Assembly (NCBI GenBank): GCA_015227615.1
Contig: JAALGZ010000007.1
Span: forward strand, 496,001 to 560,000
DNA length: 64,000 bases
Direction: 5' to 3'
From: Labyrinthula sp. Ha
Lineage: Eukaryota; Sar; Bigyra; Labyrinthulida; Labyrinthulaceae
Shown piece after piece: positions 11,947 through 23,858 of the stretch; within the stretch, counting starts at the first letter, position 1, and every line of letters begins with the position of its first letter. A program made the translations under genes and the position numbers. The notes beneath the pieces are model-generated. The model saw only the letters and a list, made by a program, of their open reading frames with translations. It searched no databases and was not told the DNA's origin.

Positions 11947-13131
11947 CTACGTTCCAGATTCCCTCTTCTTACTATCTCTTGTCTTACTCTCTTCAATGCG
12001 CCCAAACTCCTCAATTATCTCCCTTTGCCTTTCTGTTAATTCTTCCGGAACTTGCACACTCAGTTTTAAATAAGCATCTCTTCTTCTTATCCCACGCCCA
12101 CGTAACCTCATGACATCCCCTTCCTTGACACCCGGAGTAAGCTTCACGTCAATCTCTTTCCTGGAACCATCAATGACATCAACTTCTCCTCCTAACAAAG
12201 CTCTAGCTAAATCAATCTCGCGCTCAATCCACAAATTCCCATCGGATTCAACCCACAAGCGGATCTTATGACCTTCCTTAGTTTGATCAACAGTGCCTCT
12301 TTCTGCTTGGATCACAACCTGGAGATCACCACCTGCTTGTCCAGCACCTCTAACTCTATAAATCTGTCCAGTAGACACTCCAGGAGGAATATTTACTTCC
12401 TCCTGCTTAGTTTCTATTCCATTAAGTCCTTGTCCTGCACAACTTGAGCATTCATTCTTCAAGGTTCTACCTCTCCCGTTGCAGGCTCCACAAGGTTCTT
12501 GAAACTCGATGTACTGCATCCCCTGATTTATTCGCCTCGCTTGAGTTCCTGAACCATTACACTTAGCGCATTCCTCAAGTTCAGCTCGTTCTCCATTTTC
12601 TGTACCAACTCCATCGCAAGAAGTACACACTTTATTCACTCTGTAGGCCAGAGTCTTAGAAGCCCCCAGAGCTGCTTCCCAAAAGCTTAGGGTTACACTA
12701 AGTTGAATATTTTCTGATATGTTTGGTCTTTGATAAGTTCTTGTAGGTCGTTGAGAGCCTCCAAAAAAATCTGAAAATATATCGTTGAAGGAAAACGGGT
12801 TTGATTGGTGGAAAGTCTGGTTTGGATCAACACCTGACTTCTTGAACTGGGTGTATTGATCGTGTGACATTGAGTCATACGCTTGACGGGATTTCTCATC
12901 CTTCAAGGTTTCGTATGCTTCAGTAATCTCTTGGAACTTCTCAGGGTCAGATGTAGAGGAGTTTGCGTCTGGATGGTATTTTTTTGCTAACGCTCGATAT
13001 TTCTTCTTGAGAGTCGCCTGAGAATCAGATTTAGTTGCGTTAAGCAATGTATAATAGTCAATTGTCGTAGAAAAGAATCTAGAATGAACAGTAGAAGTTC
13101 GTATAAAGGGTCTTGTATGTTTTAAAAACAT
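11947..13131 (-). CDS. Mitochondrial type I DnaJ/Hsp40 co-chaperone (Mdj1/DNAJA3 type)
   Basis: This is a co-chaperone for mitochondrial Hsp70. The intronless gene encodes 394 residues. The first 22 residues are rich in Arg, Ser, Thr and Phe with no acidic residue, a typical matrix presequence. The J domain spans about 25-90, with HPD at 53-55. A shortened Gly/Phe region (NPFSFNDIFSDFFGG) follows. Four CxxCxGxG-type zinc repeats lie at about 168-240: CTSCDGVG, CAKCNGSG, CGACNGRG and CSSCAGQG. Two C-terminal substrate-binding beta domains end in a charged tail. All features of a class A J protein are present, so it should be functional. The chosen ATG gives the presequence; the only nearby in-frame Met lies inside the zinc region. 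Confidence 0.95.
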   Translation of the reverse strand: MFLKHTRPFIRTSTVHSRFFSTTIDYYTLLNATKSDSQATLKKKYRALAKKYHPDANSSTSDPEKFQEITEAYETLKDEKSRQAYDSMSHDQYTQFKKSGVDPNQTFHQSNPFSFNDIFSDFFGGSQRPTRTYQRPNISENIQLSVTLSFWEAALGASKTLAYRVNKVCTSCDGVGTENGERAELEECAKCNGSGTQARRINQGMQYIEFQEPCGACNGRGRTLKNECSSCAGQGLNGIETKQEEVNIPPGVSTGQIYRVRGAGQAGGDLQVVIQAERGTVDQTKEGHKIRLWVESDGNLWIEREIDLARALLGGEVDVIDGSRKEIDVKLTPGVKEGDVMRLRGRGIRRRDAYLKLSVQVPEELTERQREIIEEFGRIEESKTRDSKKRESGT

Positions 13132-15439
13132 ATTCTGCAGTCAGCTGAGAATTGTGGAGATGCTCTTTCGAGAAATTGTTTGTCCTTAGCTGTGGTAATC
13201 CACCACTATGCTAAATTCGTTCCAGTACTTTCTGGACAAGTATAGAAAAGTCATTTCCATGATCTATACATGATAGTTTGTGCGCTTTAATTCATTGGTT
13301 ATTAGTAAGAACTAGATATACTTGATTATGTAAGATATTCTTTAATATTATTACTAAACAAATCTTTGTATTGCTGTTTCCATACCTGAGTGCGCAACTG
13401 ATTTACTGTAAACCACACTATTTGGTCTACCAAAGAATTTTGTCTTTTGCAAAAACCAGGCTTAGAGATAGGATTTGATTTATTGTTAATTTATAAAAAA
13501 AGTTCATTATTTTTCTTGTTGATTGATTCTGATACTTCAGCAACAAATTTGACTGAGTGTTGATAATCAAAATAAAATCAGAATCATTTGATAAAACTCA
13601 AAATTCTAATCCCTTTATTGACAATGAGAATCAAACTAATGTTCAAAAAATTATTTATTATTCCGGTCAAATATCATCCCTAGCCTAAGTAAATAATTAT
13701 TCTTTCAATTCTATAGTTGAATTGCTGCTGTTGCCCATTCCATTTATATTTCATGTACACAACTGTTTCCAGATACTCATTGAGGTTAGAACTCAGAATA
13801 ATGCTTAATACAAACAAGAAACCGCGACTATGAAGGTGTATCTTCACAGGAAACTGTTAGAAAGGTGCACTAATCGGCAATTCTGGTCAAGTAATGCACA
13901 TTATAATAATTAGTTACATGGTTCCTGCAAAACTCGTGGAGACAAATAGCCTCTCTGAGTTAATGTCTACTACTGCTTCCATTCCTAAGAAAAACTCGTT
14001 CGCGTTATTTTCGCGGGATTATCCTGCAGGAATTATAACAGAACACATTTAGAATATTTTCTTGTTAGTTAATTCAAGCAATTATCAATCTTTGCCTTTT
14101 TCAGTTTTATTCAGCAAAGACATCAGGAAGATTTCAGGAAGCAAGCTGTTACCTAATACTCCAGAATATTGGGGTACTTGCTACATAACAAAGGTTCTTG
14201 TGGGAGATATTCACGGAATACTTATGGTTTGTAGTAGCCAGAAACACAGACTTTGAAGTCTTAAAAAATGGTTAGATATCAAGGTTGAACCCGTTTGTGG
14301 CTATGATCTGGATTAACACACTCTGTCCCGCTTGTCAATGGCAAATTTGAACAAGGAGCTCCCCCAAGGCTCAATCATGAATTTTTCACTCTCCTTTCAG
14401 TATATAACTCCTAAGTCCTATCTAGTCCTTTTTCTGTATTTTACAGAGTTTATTCAGTCTTAGATTAACCCTTGAAACTACTGATTTCCAACTAGGAACT
14501 CATCAACTGTTTTGTATACCTTCAACCCGTTTGTAGTTAACTAACTTTCTAGTACTAGATTTTTTTGTCTAGTAATATCTTTGATCTTTTCTTCCAAGTA
14601 AACCCTTCATGTTGCCAAGGCTGTACTTTGGGGTGCGAATCCATTAGTTATAGACTTATAAAAATAGCGCGTAATACTTTGTGCATTTAGAAGACGGTGT
14701 AGTGGCTTCTAAGAATGTATCTAGAAAACAAGTACTATAAACCCATTAACTTTTCCTAGTGAATAGCTCAGAGTCTTCATTTAAGTTTACAATTAAATAT
14801 AGGCACAGAACATGATGTTCTAAGATTAGAGGTGCAGCATGAGATTTTACAATAGTTACGATCGAGTTCACAGAGCTTTCCCTAACAACTGAAAAGTCTT
14901 TAGATTTTGATTATAAGATAGGTCATGTAGGCTACGTAATGATTCCTTTAAACACCAAGCCTTTGTAGTATTTCCTTTCAATGATATTACAAAAATGGAA
15001 TTGAGTTTGACATAAATCGGTAGGTTAGGAACCTGCTCGTTTTTCAAAACCCTTAAATCATAAGAAGAATCTCTATAGGTAGAGTAGGCTTCGCAAGGAT
15101 TGGGCTACAAAAAGGCTTTTGCAACGTTCGCGAAATCTTTTGCGAAGTTTTGAGAAATCATTAAGAAATATTTGAGCTTTCACTGACTTTCTCAGAGAAT
15201 TTTTTCAAAACTTCAAAAGATGATAATAGTGAAAATAACAATTATAATCTTCCCAGCAAGAAGTTATTTCAGCCTGCACCCTTACCTAAGACTCCTCCAG
15301 GAAATAACAACTTGTAGCCGCTGGAATATGTTGTACTTACAATATTAACCCTTTATCTGCTACCTTGTCTAATAATAAGATCAACGGTAGCAACTCCTTA
15401 ATTGACGTAAAAGAGCAATAAATAATCCAACCGCAAAGC
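13132..15439. other. Intergenic region with one deleted repeat copy
   Basis: I see no gene. The region contains the internally deleted copy of the dispersed element (13471-13680). The remainder is AT-rich sequence without long frames. Confidence 0.6.
13471..13680 (+). mobile_element. Dispersed inverted-repeat element, copy 3 (internally deleted)
   Basis: About 210 bases. The left 100 bases match the left part of copy 1 (shared TTCTTGTTGATTGATTCTGA versus TTCTTATAGATTAGTTCTGA). The right 100 bases match its right part (TTGATAAAACTCAAAATTCT versus TTGATAAAAATCAAAATCCC). The central palindrome segment is missing. This is the structure expected of an internally deleted non-autonomous derivative. 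Confidence 0.55.
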
Positions 15440-16504
15440 CTACAGTTTGCTTTTCTTATTGAGAACACTTGCTGCGCTTCTTTCTTTATCAGCATCTAAT
15501 CTGGTGACACTACCTCTCTTTACCATATCTCTCTTGTCCCAATCTTCAGTTGCTCTAGCCAAAGCCCTAGGGGGTTCATTATCCGGATCACATCTATATC
15601 TTTTAAACCCTTCACCACCAATTTCTCCCAATCCTATTCTACTAAGAAAAACATCATCCAACAACTGTTCACCACTAACGCCGCTGTCAATAATTCCAAG
15701 CACTGCATCTGCTAATATCTCTGCTTTCCTCCAATCTTTTCTTTCACCCAGCTCAAAGTTAATGCTTGCATAACTTTCAATTACAGTTGCAGGCCAAAGT
15801 GAGTTACCTGTAACGTCGATGCCTCTTAATTTATATTCCTCGTGCACTCCCATAGCTACCATAGTCATTCCAAGCTTAGTTATATTATATGCCGTTGATC
15901 CAGCATAGCTTGCACCTAGTATTTGTGGAGACATATTAATAACTCTTCCGAATGCTTCCTTCTTGTTTTTCTGGGCAATCTCCATCAACTCTTTGTTAAC
16001 GTAATTTTCAGGAAACTTTAAACTTAGGAATGGCAAACACAACTGTGTCAGTAGAAATGTTCCGCGAGCATTAACTTGATATATCATATCCATTCGCTTT
16101 ACAGGTGTGTCTACAATATCTTGCCACCACAATGCGCTTGCATTGTTAACCACGATGTCTATCCTTCCAAGCTTCTCAACCGTCTTATACACAAGGTCTT
16201 TAAGGGATTCAAAGTTTCTCATATCAATCTTAAAACCAAAGGATTTATTAGACTTATATCCAGCTTGTTTAGCAACATATTTGCATTCTTCTGCAACTGA
16301 GAAAATAGTTCCAGGGAATTCCTTTTGTCGTGTGTCTGATTTAGCAGCTATCACAACGTTACAGCCAAGAGATGCAAGCTTGAGAGCACAGGCTCTTCCT
16401 ATTCCTCTTGTGGCTCCAGATATTATAGCAACTTTACCTTCTAGGGTATTCGGAAAGAAGTCAAGTTTATATGATACATCTATATGAATCTGTTCTGCAT
16501 CCAT
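15440..16504 (-). CDS. Peroxisomal short-chain dehydrogenase, HSDL2-like
   Basis: This is an NAD(P)-dependent oxidoreductase of the classical SDR family. The gene is intronless and encodes 354 residues. The cofactor motif SGATRGIG lies at about 29-36, NNAS at 120-123, the catalytic Ser in NMSPQ at 192, and the YxxxK pair (AYNITK) at Tyr206 and Lys210. The sequence around LWWQDIVDTPVKRMDMIYQVN and SLWPATVIES is characteristic of HSDL2 rather than general SDRs. The protein ends in SKL, a canonical type 1 peroxisomal targeting signal. Animal HSDL2 carries an extra C-terminal SCP2 sterol-carrier domain, which is absent here; instead there is a short tail of about 60 residues. A role in fatty acid or lipid metabolism inside peroxisomes is inferred; the substrate is unknown. 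Confidence 0.92.
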   Translation of the reverse strand: MDAEQIHIDVSYKLDFFPNTLEGKVAIISGATRGIGRACALKLASLGCNVVIAAKSDTRQKEFPGTIFSVAEECKYVAKQAGYKSNKSFGFKIDMRNFESLKDLVYKTVEKLGRIDIVVNNASALWWQDIVDTPVKRMDMIYQVNARGTFLLTQLCLPFLSLKFPENYVNKELMEIAQKNKKEAFGRVINMSPQILGASYAGSTAYNITKLGMTMVAMGVHEEYKLRGIDVTGNSLWPATVIESYASINFELGERKDWRKAEILADAVLGIIDSGVSGEQLLDDVFLSRIGLGEIGGEGFKRYRCDPDNEPPRALARATEDWDKRDMVKRGSVTRLDADKERSAASVLNKKSKL

Positions 16505-17974
16505 TTTAGATTCCTTTTGATTCGATATTTTGATAGAGAAACCTTGATTTTCGATAATAAGATCGGAATTAGAAATTACAGATTATTAATCAAATTTTCG
16601 TTAGTTTAGGTAAACAAAACAGTAACCAGAAGTTTTGGGCAAAGAAAACATAAATTATAAGGGTAAGCTACTTGAACGCACAACCTGCTGTTTAGCCGAG
16701 AGAATACTTTGGGTATGAAAACTTTTGAACAGAGGTTCTTTCTGAACTTGCTCTAAGTTTATGCTCTCTAACCCTTCGATCAATATAGGAAACGGAGATT
16801 CACGATGACGTAAAGAAGAAAGAGGAACGTTAGTCGAACTTAAACATCAAAACTAAGGTTAACCCAAAGCCATAAGAATGTCTTAGAGTTCAGCACAAGA
16901 TGCTTAAGAAATTTCTGGACTAAAGGTAAGTATATTTTTTTTCTTTTGGGTTAACACGAACTGCCCCAGCTAGACATCGACGCTAAATTCTAGATCTATC
17001 TTACTATTGATGCTTGAAAAGGGCTCCAAGCATCTAATAAAGCTACAGCGCCTCATTTTCCTAGAGTGAAATTTATCCATAAAGTAACAGGATACATATG
17101 ATGGAAGACTAGATTGTTGTAGCAGGGCCTTCAAACCAATATAAAATCGGGTAAGGGGAGATGAATAGACCCAGAGAACAGGATATGTGGTGGAATTGCA
17201 AAATAAGATAGGCTAAGAAGAATGAGAAGCAACTTAGCATCCAACTAGTACCATCAAGTAATTGGGTGAATCAAAAGAAAGGGCGTATACTAGAAAAGAG
17301 TCAGACAAGTAATAAGAGAAGTTCAGCTGCTTCAACTTGAGCTTTAGAGCTTTAAATTGGTAAAAATATCGCCTTCAAACTCGCAGCAGCTGTTGAGATA
17401 TGAATCAATAAACAATTTGTAAATCGTTGCCTTTGATTGATTGGTTAACTCTTATGCGGATGAGTACAGTAGTATTATACTGTGTTATAATAGTATGTAA
17501 CTACCAAAGGAAGTCTTTAAGTAAAGGCAGGTCGAGTGTTTATGGCATTAACGTATCTTTCATTCATTTTCTTTTAGAATAAAAATTTTTCTTCCTAGTT
17601 TACGTCCGATTTAATTCATTGTTTTATTAGTCATATTTTTCATTTTTTTTTCTTCTTGATACTCTTTAATATTCAAAAACCATTTTGATTAATTCTTGAC
17701 GATCATGCAGCATCAACATGATATCAGTCTACATGGCCTGGGGGAAAGCGACGCAAAAAATCATCCTTTCAATGCTGTGCCGTCAGAAAACATTGAAAAA
17801 TATGGGTTATGTGTAGGCAGCGCTGCCATTGGAACGTTAGTGGTAACGTTAGATAAAATACCCTTTCTTGTTACCTGTAACTAACCTTAGTAGCTAAGAT
17901 TACAAATACTCGTTATGCGTGACTTTACCAACATTAACTTACCGTCAGTTAATGCTCCATGGTGAACGATAGCG

Positions 17975-18245
17975 ATGCCTAGTTTTGTGACATAACGGTA
18001 TCCTGTGCTCGTATTACTCCCGGGTCATGTGACCATTAGACTCTAGATTTGAAACGGTGCAAATGAGTTAATATTATTGCATAAATTTCTTCAAGGCCAT
18101 TTGATCCAATTATGTAGTGATATTTAAATGATAAACCGAATAAAATACATCATTCAATAAGAATCAAAGTTCCTATTTTCTTAATCATAAGCAGAATGAA
18201 ACGAATTATCAAAAAGGCTAAAAATAAATTTTATAAAACTCGACA
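17975..18245 (+). mobile_element. Dispersed inverted-repeat element, partial diverged copy 4
   Basis: The region shares the order of landmarks of copies 1 and 2. It has a GTCATGTGACC segment, then GAAACGGTGCAAATGAG (compare TTCGGTGCATAAATG in copy 1). About 80 bases later comes ATTCAATAAGAATCAAAGTT with a following AATCATAAGCAGAATGAAAC. The left third is not recognisable. It is more diverged than the other copies. Confidence 0.4.
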
Positions 18246-18349
18246 TCTAGTTGGAATAGAACAAGAACTTCGAAATTGTGTACAACAATGAATTCCGTTC
18301 ATTAAACCAGCACTGAAGCACAGCCGTTTCAGGAAATTGAGCCTGTGCA

Positions 18350-19560
18350 AATAATTCTAATTTTATGGAGCTGCTAAGCCATATAATTCAACAAAATAAG
18401 ATGATTTGACTATCCATGGCATTAATTCAAACTTTATGCAGGATTCTTGGTCCACCAACATCTTATAGATTCATTTATTGTGATAGTTCACCCGAAACAC
18501 CTTTTAGATTTTATTTCTATACTGTTCTCCATGTTGAAGTGCGAAAAGTCAAATGTGTAGGGTTACACTCAAATGCACTGAAACCTAAATACTTTACTAT
18601 ACAAAAGAGAATTAATGTTTCATACCAAGGTAACCTAAAGATTAGTTTTTGTTGTTCGTCAACCGAATAAAATATGGTATGCTCGAATATTTGTAGCAGA
18701 CCATTGTTTCAGCACCTAGAAAAATAAAACTGATAACATGCATTGACAGCATAACATTTTGACTAAAGCAAATATTTGAGTTAAGTAAATCAAAAGAAAT
18801 AACGCTCTTATGAACCTTTTGGTTAATTCAAAGCTTCTTCAGATAAATTCTTATGGCAACACTCTGTACAGAAAACCTTACAAAACAAGACACAAAGAAT
18901 AAAACAAAAGCTCTCCAAGAGCCAATATATGTAAGTCTTAATATTGAGGAATCTAGTTACTATCAACAAGGTTGCGTTGAGTAGAGAAGAAACTGTTTTC
19001 TACACCAATAGCTATAATTACTGGAACGATTGATTTTAAGAAACACTTGCCACATAAAAGAAACCAAGAATCTATACATAACAACCAAGCTTTTAGGCCA
19101 AAACTTGGAGCTAGGTACCATTAGCTACCCGGGCTCTAGGCCTCCATTAGCATTTATAATATTTAATACTACCAATGCTTATGGACTAGAATATGTGTTA
19201 GATGTAAGGGTAGAAAACAAGAGACTCCAAAAAGAGTTTAATTGACATTCTGAACTTCATATTTCCCTCAGTTATGCATAGATACAATAGCTAACCCCAG
19301 GTAACCCTTTGAGATATATACATACTTATACTTGCTTTTGTAGACACCCAATGACAGTCAATTTAAAATCAGCTAAGTTGGGTAGTATTGTCTCCATTTT
19401 CCTTTATGAGCCGTGTGAGATAAGCAATAATATTTTTGTATTGGTTATACGACCAGCTAATAATCATAGTATTTTAAATACAATATACGAGATATTTAAT
19501 AATTGTTTTCTTATGAAGTATTTATTTTTTCAATTTTGGATAAACCAATAATATCGCTAC
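18350..19560 (+). other. Tract of short open stretches, possible decayed coding DNA
   Basis: Several plus-strand frames of 40-85 codons follow one another here in different phases (for example at 18416-18670, 19030-19245 and 19309-19551). Their amino-acid composition looks less random than the flanks. No motif identifies a family and no consistent splice model joins them. The tract could be an old mobile-element relic or chance in AT-rich DNA. Confidence 0.2.
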
Positions 19561-21813
19561 GTTCTAAGAAGAACGCTATCTTTGAAAGTCTATATTGAGT
19601 TGAAAAACAACATGAAACATATATTTAGATCTGATGTGGCAGACAATAACACAGAAAGACCAATGCTCGTAAAAAGGTTGCATTAAGAACAACTAATCTT
19701 GCAGATCGAAAACAACGTTAGGTACGTAGATTCCAGAAATATTAGAATATTATGGACATTTGGAAAAAGACTACAGAAAATTAAGACAATTCGTTTTCTT
19801 ACAAACCCATCATGACTTCTGATGCTGGGTGGTAGTGGTCAAGAGTGTACAATGCATACTATAATCCTCTGCTATTACTTGCTTTGGCTCAAAGTGTCTG
19901 TACTTTCTTATATGTGATGACAGTTACTAGAGAATGGCAATAACAGTTGGGATGAGGATCATAGTCTCTGTGTTTTAATAAGAACGAAAACTTGCAATGG
20001 ATATCTCCTAATCCATTTTCAAAGTTCGACAACTTGAAATTTGAACGAAGTGTATTCCGCTCTACTCACTAATTTTGAAGCCAATATGTGAAACTTATTA
20101 AGCAAAGGTTTTTTAATTGCTGTGGTAACAAACCCAATCACCACTAATGGACAGAATAGCATCTTTACAGCTGTTTAAAGATATCGAAACAGATTAAAGG
20201 AGAAATAAAATGTTAGCTGAAAATACATTGCTTCAGAACCTATCTTACATCACATGTCATATCTATTAGCATATGTATTTAAATTTTCTAATTCTAGATA
20301 GCACGTGTTACTTGTACTAATTATTAGGAAGATAAGAAAATGAAGCTAGTCATACCTGAGTAATATTTTCAACTGCTTATTATAAAGGACGAATGCTTAA
20401 GTTTTGGTTTTAATACCAGTTCCTAGATTTAATATTTACATTTATGCTTATTCTCTGAAAATATTTAGATACACTTGTTTATAATCAACTCTCATTACTT
20501 ACATGGTTTGGTTAATTGTATTTCAGTATGTTGCCAAGAAAGGCTAAGCGCATAGTAATACTGTTCTCAGTTTTCAATAACTGAGATCTTTTTTAGATAC
20601 TTTGTTTTATTTTTGACATAATTTCAGCTAATTATATTTTCTATTCTTGGTCTAAGCCTTCATTTCGCGTTGGCAAGAACACTATCTAAGCTCAAGTCAT
20701 TTTATTTTCTTGTCATAGTTATGGTATTGTTTGAACTAGTGAAGCTAAATTACCCCTTTCGAAACATACCTTCCATCAATAAGAGATGCATCACCGTAGC
20801 AGTGTGTAATTACATTTTAATATAATTCACCGGAGTGCATTCTTGGAGCAAAATTAGAACTTTCTTCCATTTATTGTTAGATTTCCTGGCATTTTTTTTT
20901 GACAAATATGTAAATATCTAAGTCAACTTTGCCCATTATATCTTATATTCTCATAAACTATTAAAAATCATTGCTTTATAATAATTATAAATTTAAATTA
21001 CGGCGCTTAAGCTCTCTGAAACAGTTTTAAGCCAAACCCAATGAGGCAACAGAATGAATTGCTCCAATATGCGCCCCAGACAGAGTCTAGACCTATATTT
21101 AAATTTGAACTTATAAATCACAAAAATTATCAAGTTAGATTTACTATTAGTATTTTTTGAATTAATCTTGTCAACCTTGAATATTGCATTTCTTTTTACT
21201 GTCAATCGATTTATAGCTTGAATGCGATAGAAATGGACCAACCGGCATTTATGTTCCCCGCTTTTCATTCCGGCATATCTTGTATACCAGAGGAGTCCCA
21301 GTTATTATTTTGACATTGATTCAGTTAAATTCTAAATTTAACACATTCTAATCTTAGTCGGTATTAAAAAAGCTACAACTATCTCTTTAGATTTTCGCGA
21401 TATTGTAGTGGGTCTTTGAAGCCCGCTACAATATGTGGAACTCAAGAAATAAAACTTAATTATTTCTATAATTTGTATAGATATATATGCTTTAATTTGC
21501 ATTAAATATTTTTCTCTAAAGATGATATTAGAGACTGAAAACAGGTTTTGAAGCTGTAGTGGTGGAGATGCTATTATCCCAATTCTTGGTCTCCTTTCAG
21601 CTTTCCTAGAATTCAAAGTTTAACAGATGTTTTGTACTTATATTATTTTGATTACTAACGTATTAACATTATTTTTCACGAATTAAACGATGGTTTTGGC
21701 TTATGTGGAAATACAGACGTTATTCCGTAAGCGATGTCCAGAGAAATTAAGCGATTCCGAAACTGTTGTAATGGTACATTACCCTACAATTGTTATCTTT
21801 ATATTCAGAAAGT

Positions 21814-23709
21814 ATGGTCAAGAATAAAGAAAACAAGTATTTGCTTAGCCAAATAAAACACAAACCAAAAAAATCAAAGTTTCGAATTAACGCAAAACCG
21901 AGAAAAGGAAAAGAGTTATGGGATACATATGGAAAAATGAAACGAACAGGTGAAATAGGCCCTAGCACGTATTTCGTGTCCAGACAAAAAGCAATGAAGA
22001 TGTTGCAGCTGACACCAACAGATTTTAGAAAGCTTTGCATCTTGAAAGGTATCTATCCTAGACAAGGAGTTTCCCCTAAACAGAAGCAGAATACTTATTA
22101 TCACAGAAAAGATATTGCATTCCTTAGTCATGAACCTTTGTTGCAGCATTTTCGTAACTTGAAGGCACATTTGAAGAAAGTAGATAATAAAATTAACAGA
22201 AAGGATAAGGTTGAGGCGAAGAGAAGATATGAATTAAGACCAACGCATGGACTCGATCATCTGGTGAAGGAAAGGTACCCAAAATTTGAAGGCACACTCA
22301 ATGATCTAGATGATTGTCTAAGTTTGATTTACTTGTTCTCCAATCTGTCCAGCGAAGAAGTCCATGGCGAAGTTTCGCAAAGATGTTTGAGATTAACTAA
22401 GTTTTGGGAGTTCCTGGTATGTAAAGGTGAATTTCTAGAAAAGGTGTTCGCTTCCGTCAAGGGCATGTACTTTTCGGCTCGTATTATGGACAATAGAATT
22501 ACCTGGCTTGTTCCCCACAAATTTAAACAAAATGTGCCTGAAATAGTGGATCTAAGTATCATGGAAGTTTTCTTAGACTTTTATATGACGATGATCGAGT
22601 TTGTTATGTACAAACTCTACTTTGACTTGAACCTTGTCTATCCACCCACCATCAATAAGGGAAAGGAAGAAAATGGTGAGCATTTGGCTGCGGTTGAGGC
22701 TACAGTGGAAGTTAATCCCGTGAGCTCAGAGAAGGCAGATGACAAGCTTCAGAAGGAGGTGACCAAGTTCACGAACTCTCTGTCGACTAGCGCAGACAAT
22801 GCTGTACAGGAGGATGAGACCGATGAAGACCAGGAACCAAAATCGAAACCATTGCTTTATGGACTTGTATTTTTCTTATCCCGCGAAGTTCCTAAGGAAA
22901 CTCTTGATTTTTGTATTTCGTCTTGTGGCGGTCGTGTATTGGAAAGAGTTGACAGCAGGGTCACTCATTATGTCTGCGATCGTGACGCCGTTCCAAAGAC
23001 TGCTAAGGGAATATCTTGTGAATTTGTTCAGCCACAATGGGTATTTGATAGCATAAATTCTGAAATATTGCTTCCAATTGAGAGATACAAAACCTCATCA
23101 AGAAACCTACCTCCACATCTGAGTCCCTTTGTTGATGATACTAAAATTGGATATGTCCCTGCTTATAGAAGCGAACTCAATGAACTTCAAGCTGCATCTG
23201 GAAAGGAGGGTGTTTCTGTGGAGGGACTTGTACATGGTGAAGTTGACCAAGGTAACGTAGAAAAACAGCTTAATGCTTCTGCTGCTGCTGAAGACTTGGA
23301 GGATGAAGATTCAGAGAGTTCTGAGGAAGAAGATCTGATAGATGTGGAAAGTGAAGTTTCATCTGAAGATGAAGTCAAAAATATTCCTGAGAGGAAGGTT
23401 CACGGATTTATCGAAGCGCGAAAGTATAATGGACATAAACGGGGGTTTATTTTCAAAGTTGGGTCTCATGGTGTAGGCTACTATGAAGACCTTGCTAGAG
23501 AAATAACTTTTGTACGAAATATGCCAAAGAAGAAGGGAAACCGCCAAAAGAAAGATACCAGGGGAACAAAGGTTATGACAAAGAAAAGCAAGCGTTTGTA
23601 TGACCATATAAAAGAGAAGCAAAGAAAGGAACAGGAAAAAATTGACAACTTGAAAAGAAAACGAAAAGAGATTGAGAAACGCACTGGGCAGGCCAAAAAA
23701 AAGAAATAG
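21814..23709 (+). CDS. PES1: Pescadillo homologue (PeBoW/Nop7 complex, 60S ribosome assembly)
   Basis: Pescadillo (Nop7) acts in the nucleolus with Bop1/Erb1 and WDR12/Ytm1 in 27S pre-rRNA processing. The protein has 631 residues from the ATG at 21814 and no introns. The Pescadillo N domain starts at about residue 40 with TYFVSRQKAMKMLQLTPTDF, followed by RKLCILKGIYP, HRKDIAFLSHEPLL and LRLTKFWEFLV. A BRCT domain covers about 345-440, containing FCISSCGGRVLE, THYVCDRD and EFVQPQWVFDSIN. Next comes an acidic stretch (DLEDEDSESSEEEDLIDVES) and a highly basic, Lys-rich C-terminal coiled segment. The N terminus carries about 35 residues more than the human protein, rich in Lys. It converges on TOR, with 149 bases between stop codons. 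Confidence 0.96.
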   Translation: MVKNKENKYLLSQIKHKPKKSKFRINAKPRKGKELWDTYGKMKRTGEIGPSTYFVSRQKAMKMLQLTPTDFRKLCILKGIYPRQGVSPKQKQNTYYHRKDIAFLSHEPLLQHFRNLKAHLKKVDNKINRKDKVEAKRRYELRPTHGLDHLVKERYPKFEGTLNDLDDCLSLIYLFSNLSSEEVHGEVSQRCLRLTKFWEFLVCKGEFLEKVFASVKGMYFSARIMDNRITWLVPHKFKQNVPEIVDLSIMEVFLDFYMTMIEFVMYKLYFDLNLVYPPTINKGKEENGEHLAAVEATVEVNPVSSEKADDKLQKEVTKFTNSLSTSADNAVQEDETDEDQEPKSKPLLYGLVFFLSREVPKETLDFCISSCGGRVLERVDSRVTHYVCDRDAVPKTAKGISCEFVQPQWVFDSINSEILLPIERYKTSSRNLPPHLSPFVDDTKIGYVPAYRSELNELQAASGKEGVSVEGLVHGEVDQGNVEKQLNASAAAEDLEDEDSESSEEEDLIDVESEVSSEDEVKNIPERKVHGFIEARKYNGHKRGFIFKVGSHGVGYYEDLAREITFVRNMPKKKGNRQKKDTRGTKVMTKKSKRLYDHIKEKQRKEQEKIDNLKRKRKEIEKRTGQAKKKK

Positions 23710-23858
23710 GTTTAATTCTAGTTATTTTTGCGAAGGTGGGTAGCAGCTTTAAACCCGGACTACTAAGATTTCTAACCTAAGTTCATATTCAAACATTGCA
23801 GCGAACAATCCTCGTAACTTTGTCGCTTCTTCGGTAAAATACTGCGAGAAAACAGTCC

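Larger units (their letters stand above)
16505..21813. other. Gene-poor interval upstream of Pescadillo
   Basis: I see no secure gene in 5.3 kb. There is a partial copy of the dispersed element at about 17975-18245. Short open stretches in all frames at 18.4-19.6 kb are listed separately. A 91-codon ATG frame on the minus strand (20993-21268) has no recognisable motif and is probably chance. Confidence 0.55.

Noticed and set aside
14625-14650. GGTGCGAATCC resembling a tRNA T-loop
   Set aside because: No matching acceptor, D or anticodon arms could be built around it.
16904-16980. GTAAGTATAT donor after a short ATG frame as a longer-intron gene
   Set aside because: The leading frame stops after seven codons and no downstream coding exon was found.
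21338-21616. 92-codon minus-strand frame upstream of Pescadillo
   Set aside because: Its first codon is TTG, with only one late Met and no recognisable domain.
21790-21813. Upstream TTG start for Pescadillo
   Set aside because: Non-ATG starts are not expected in a nuclear gene; the ATG at 21814 opens a typical Lys-rich N terminus.
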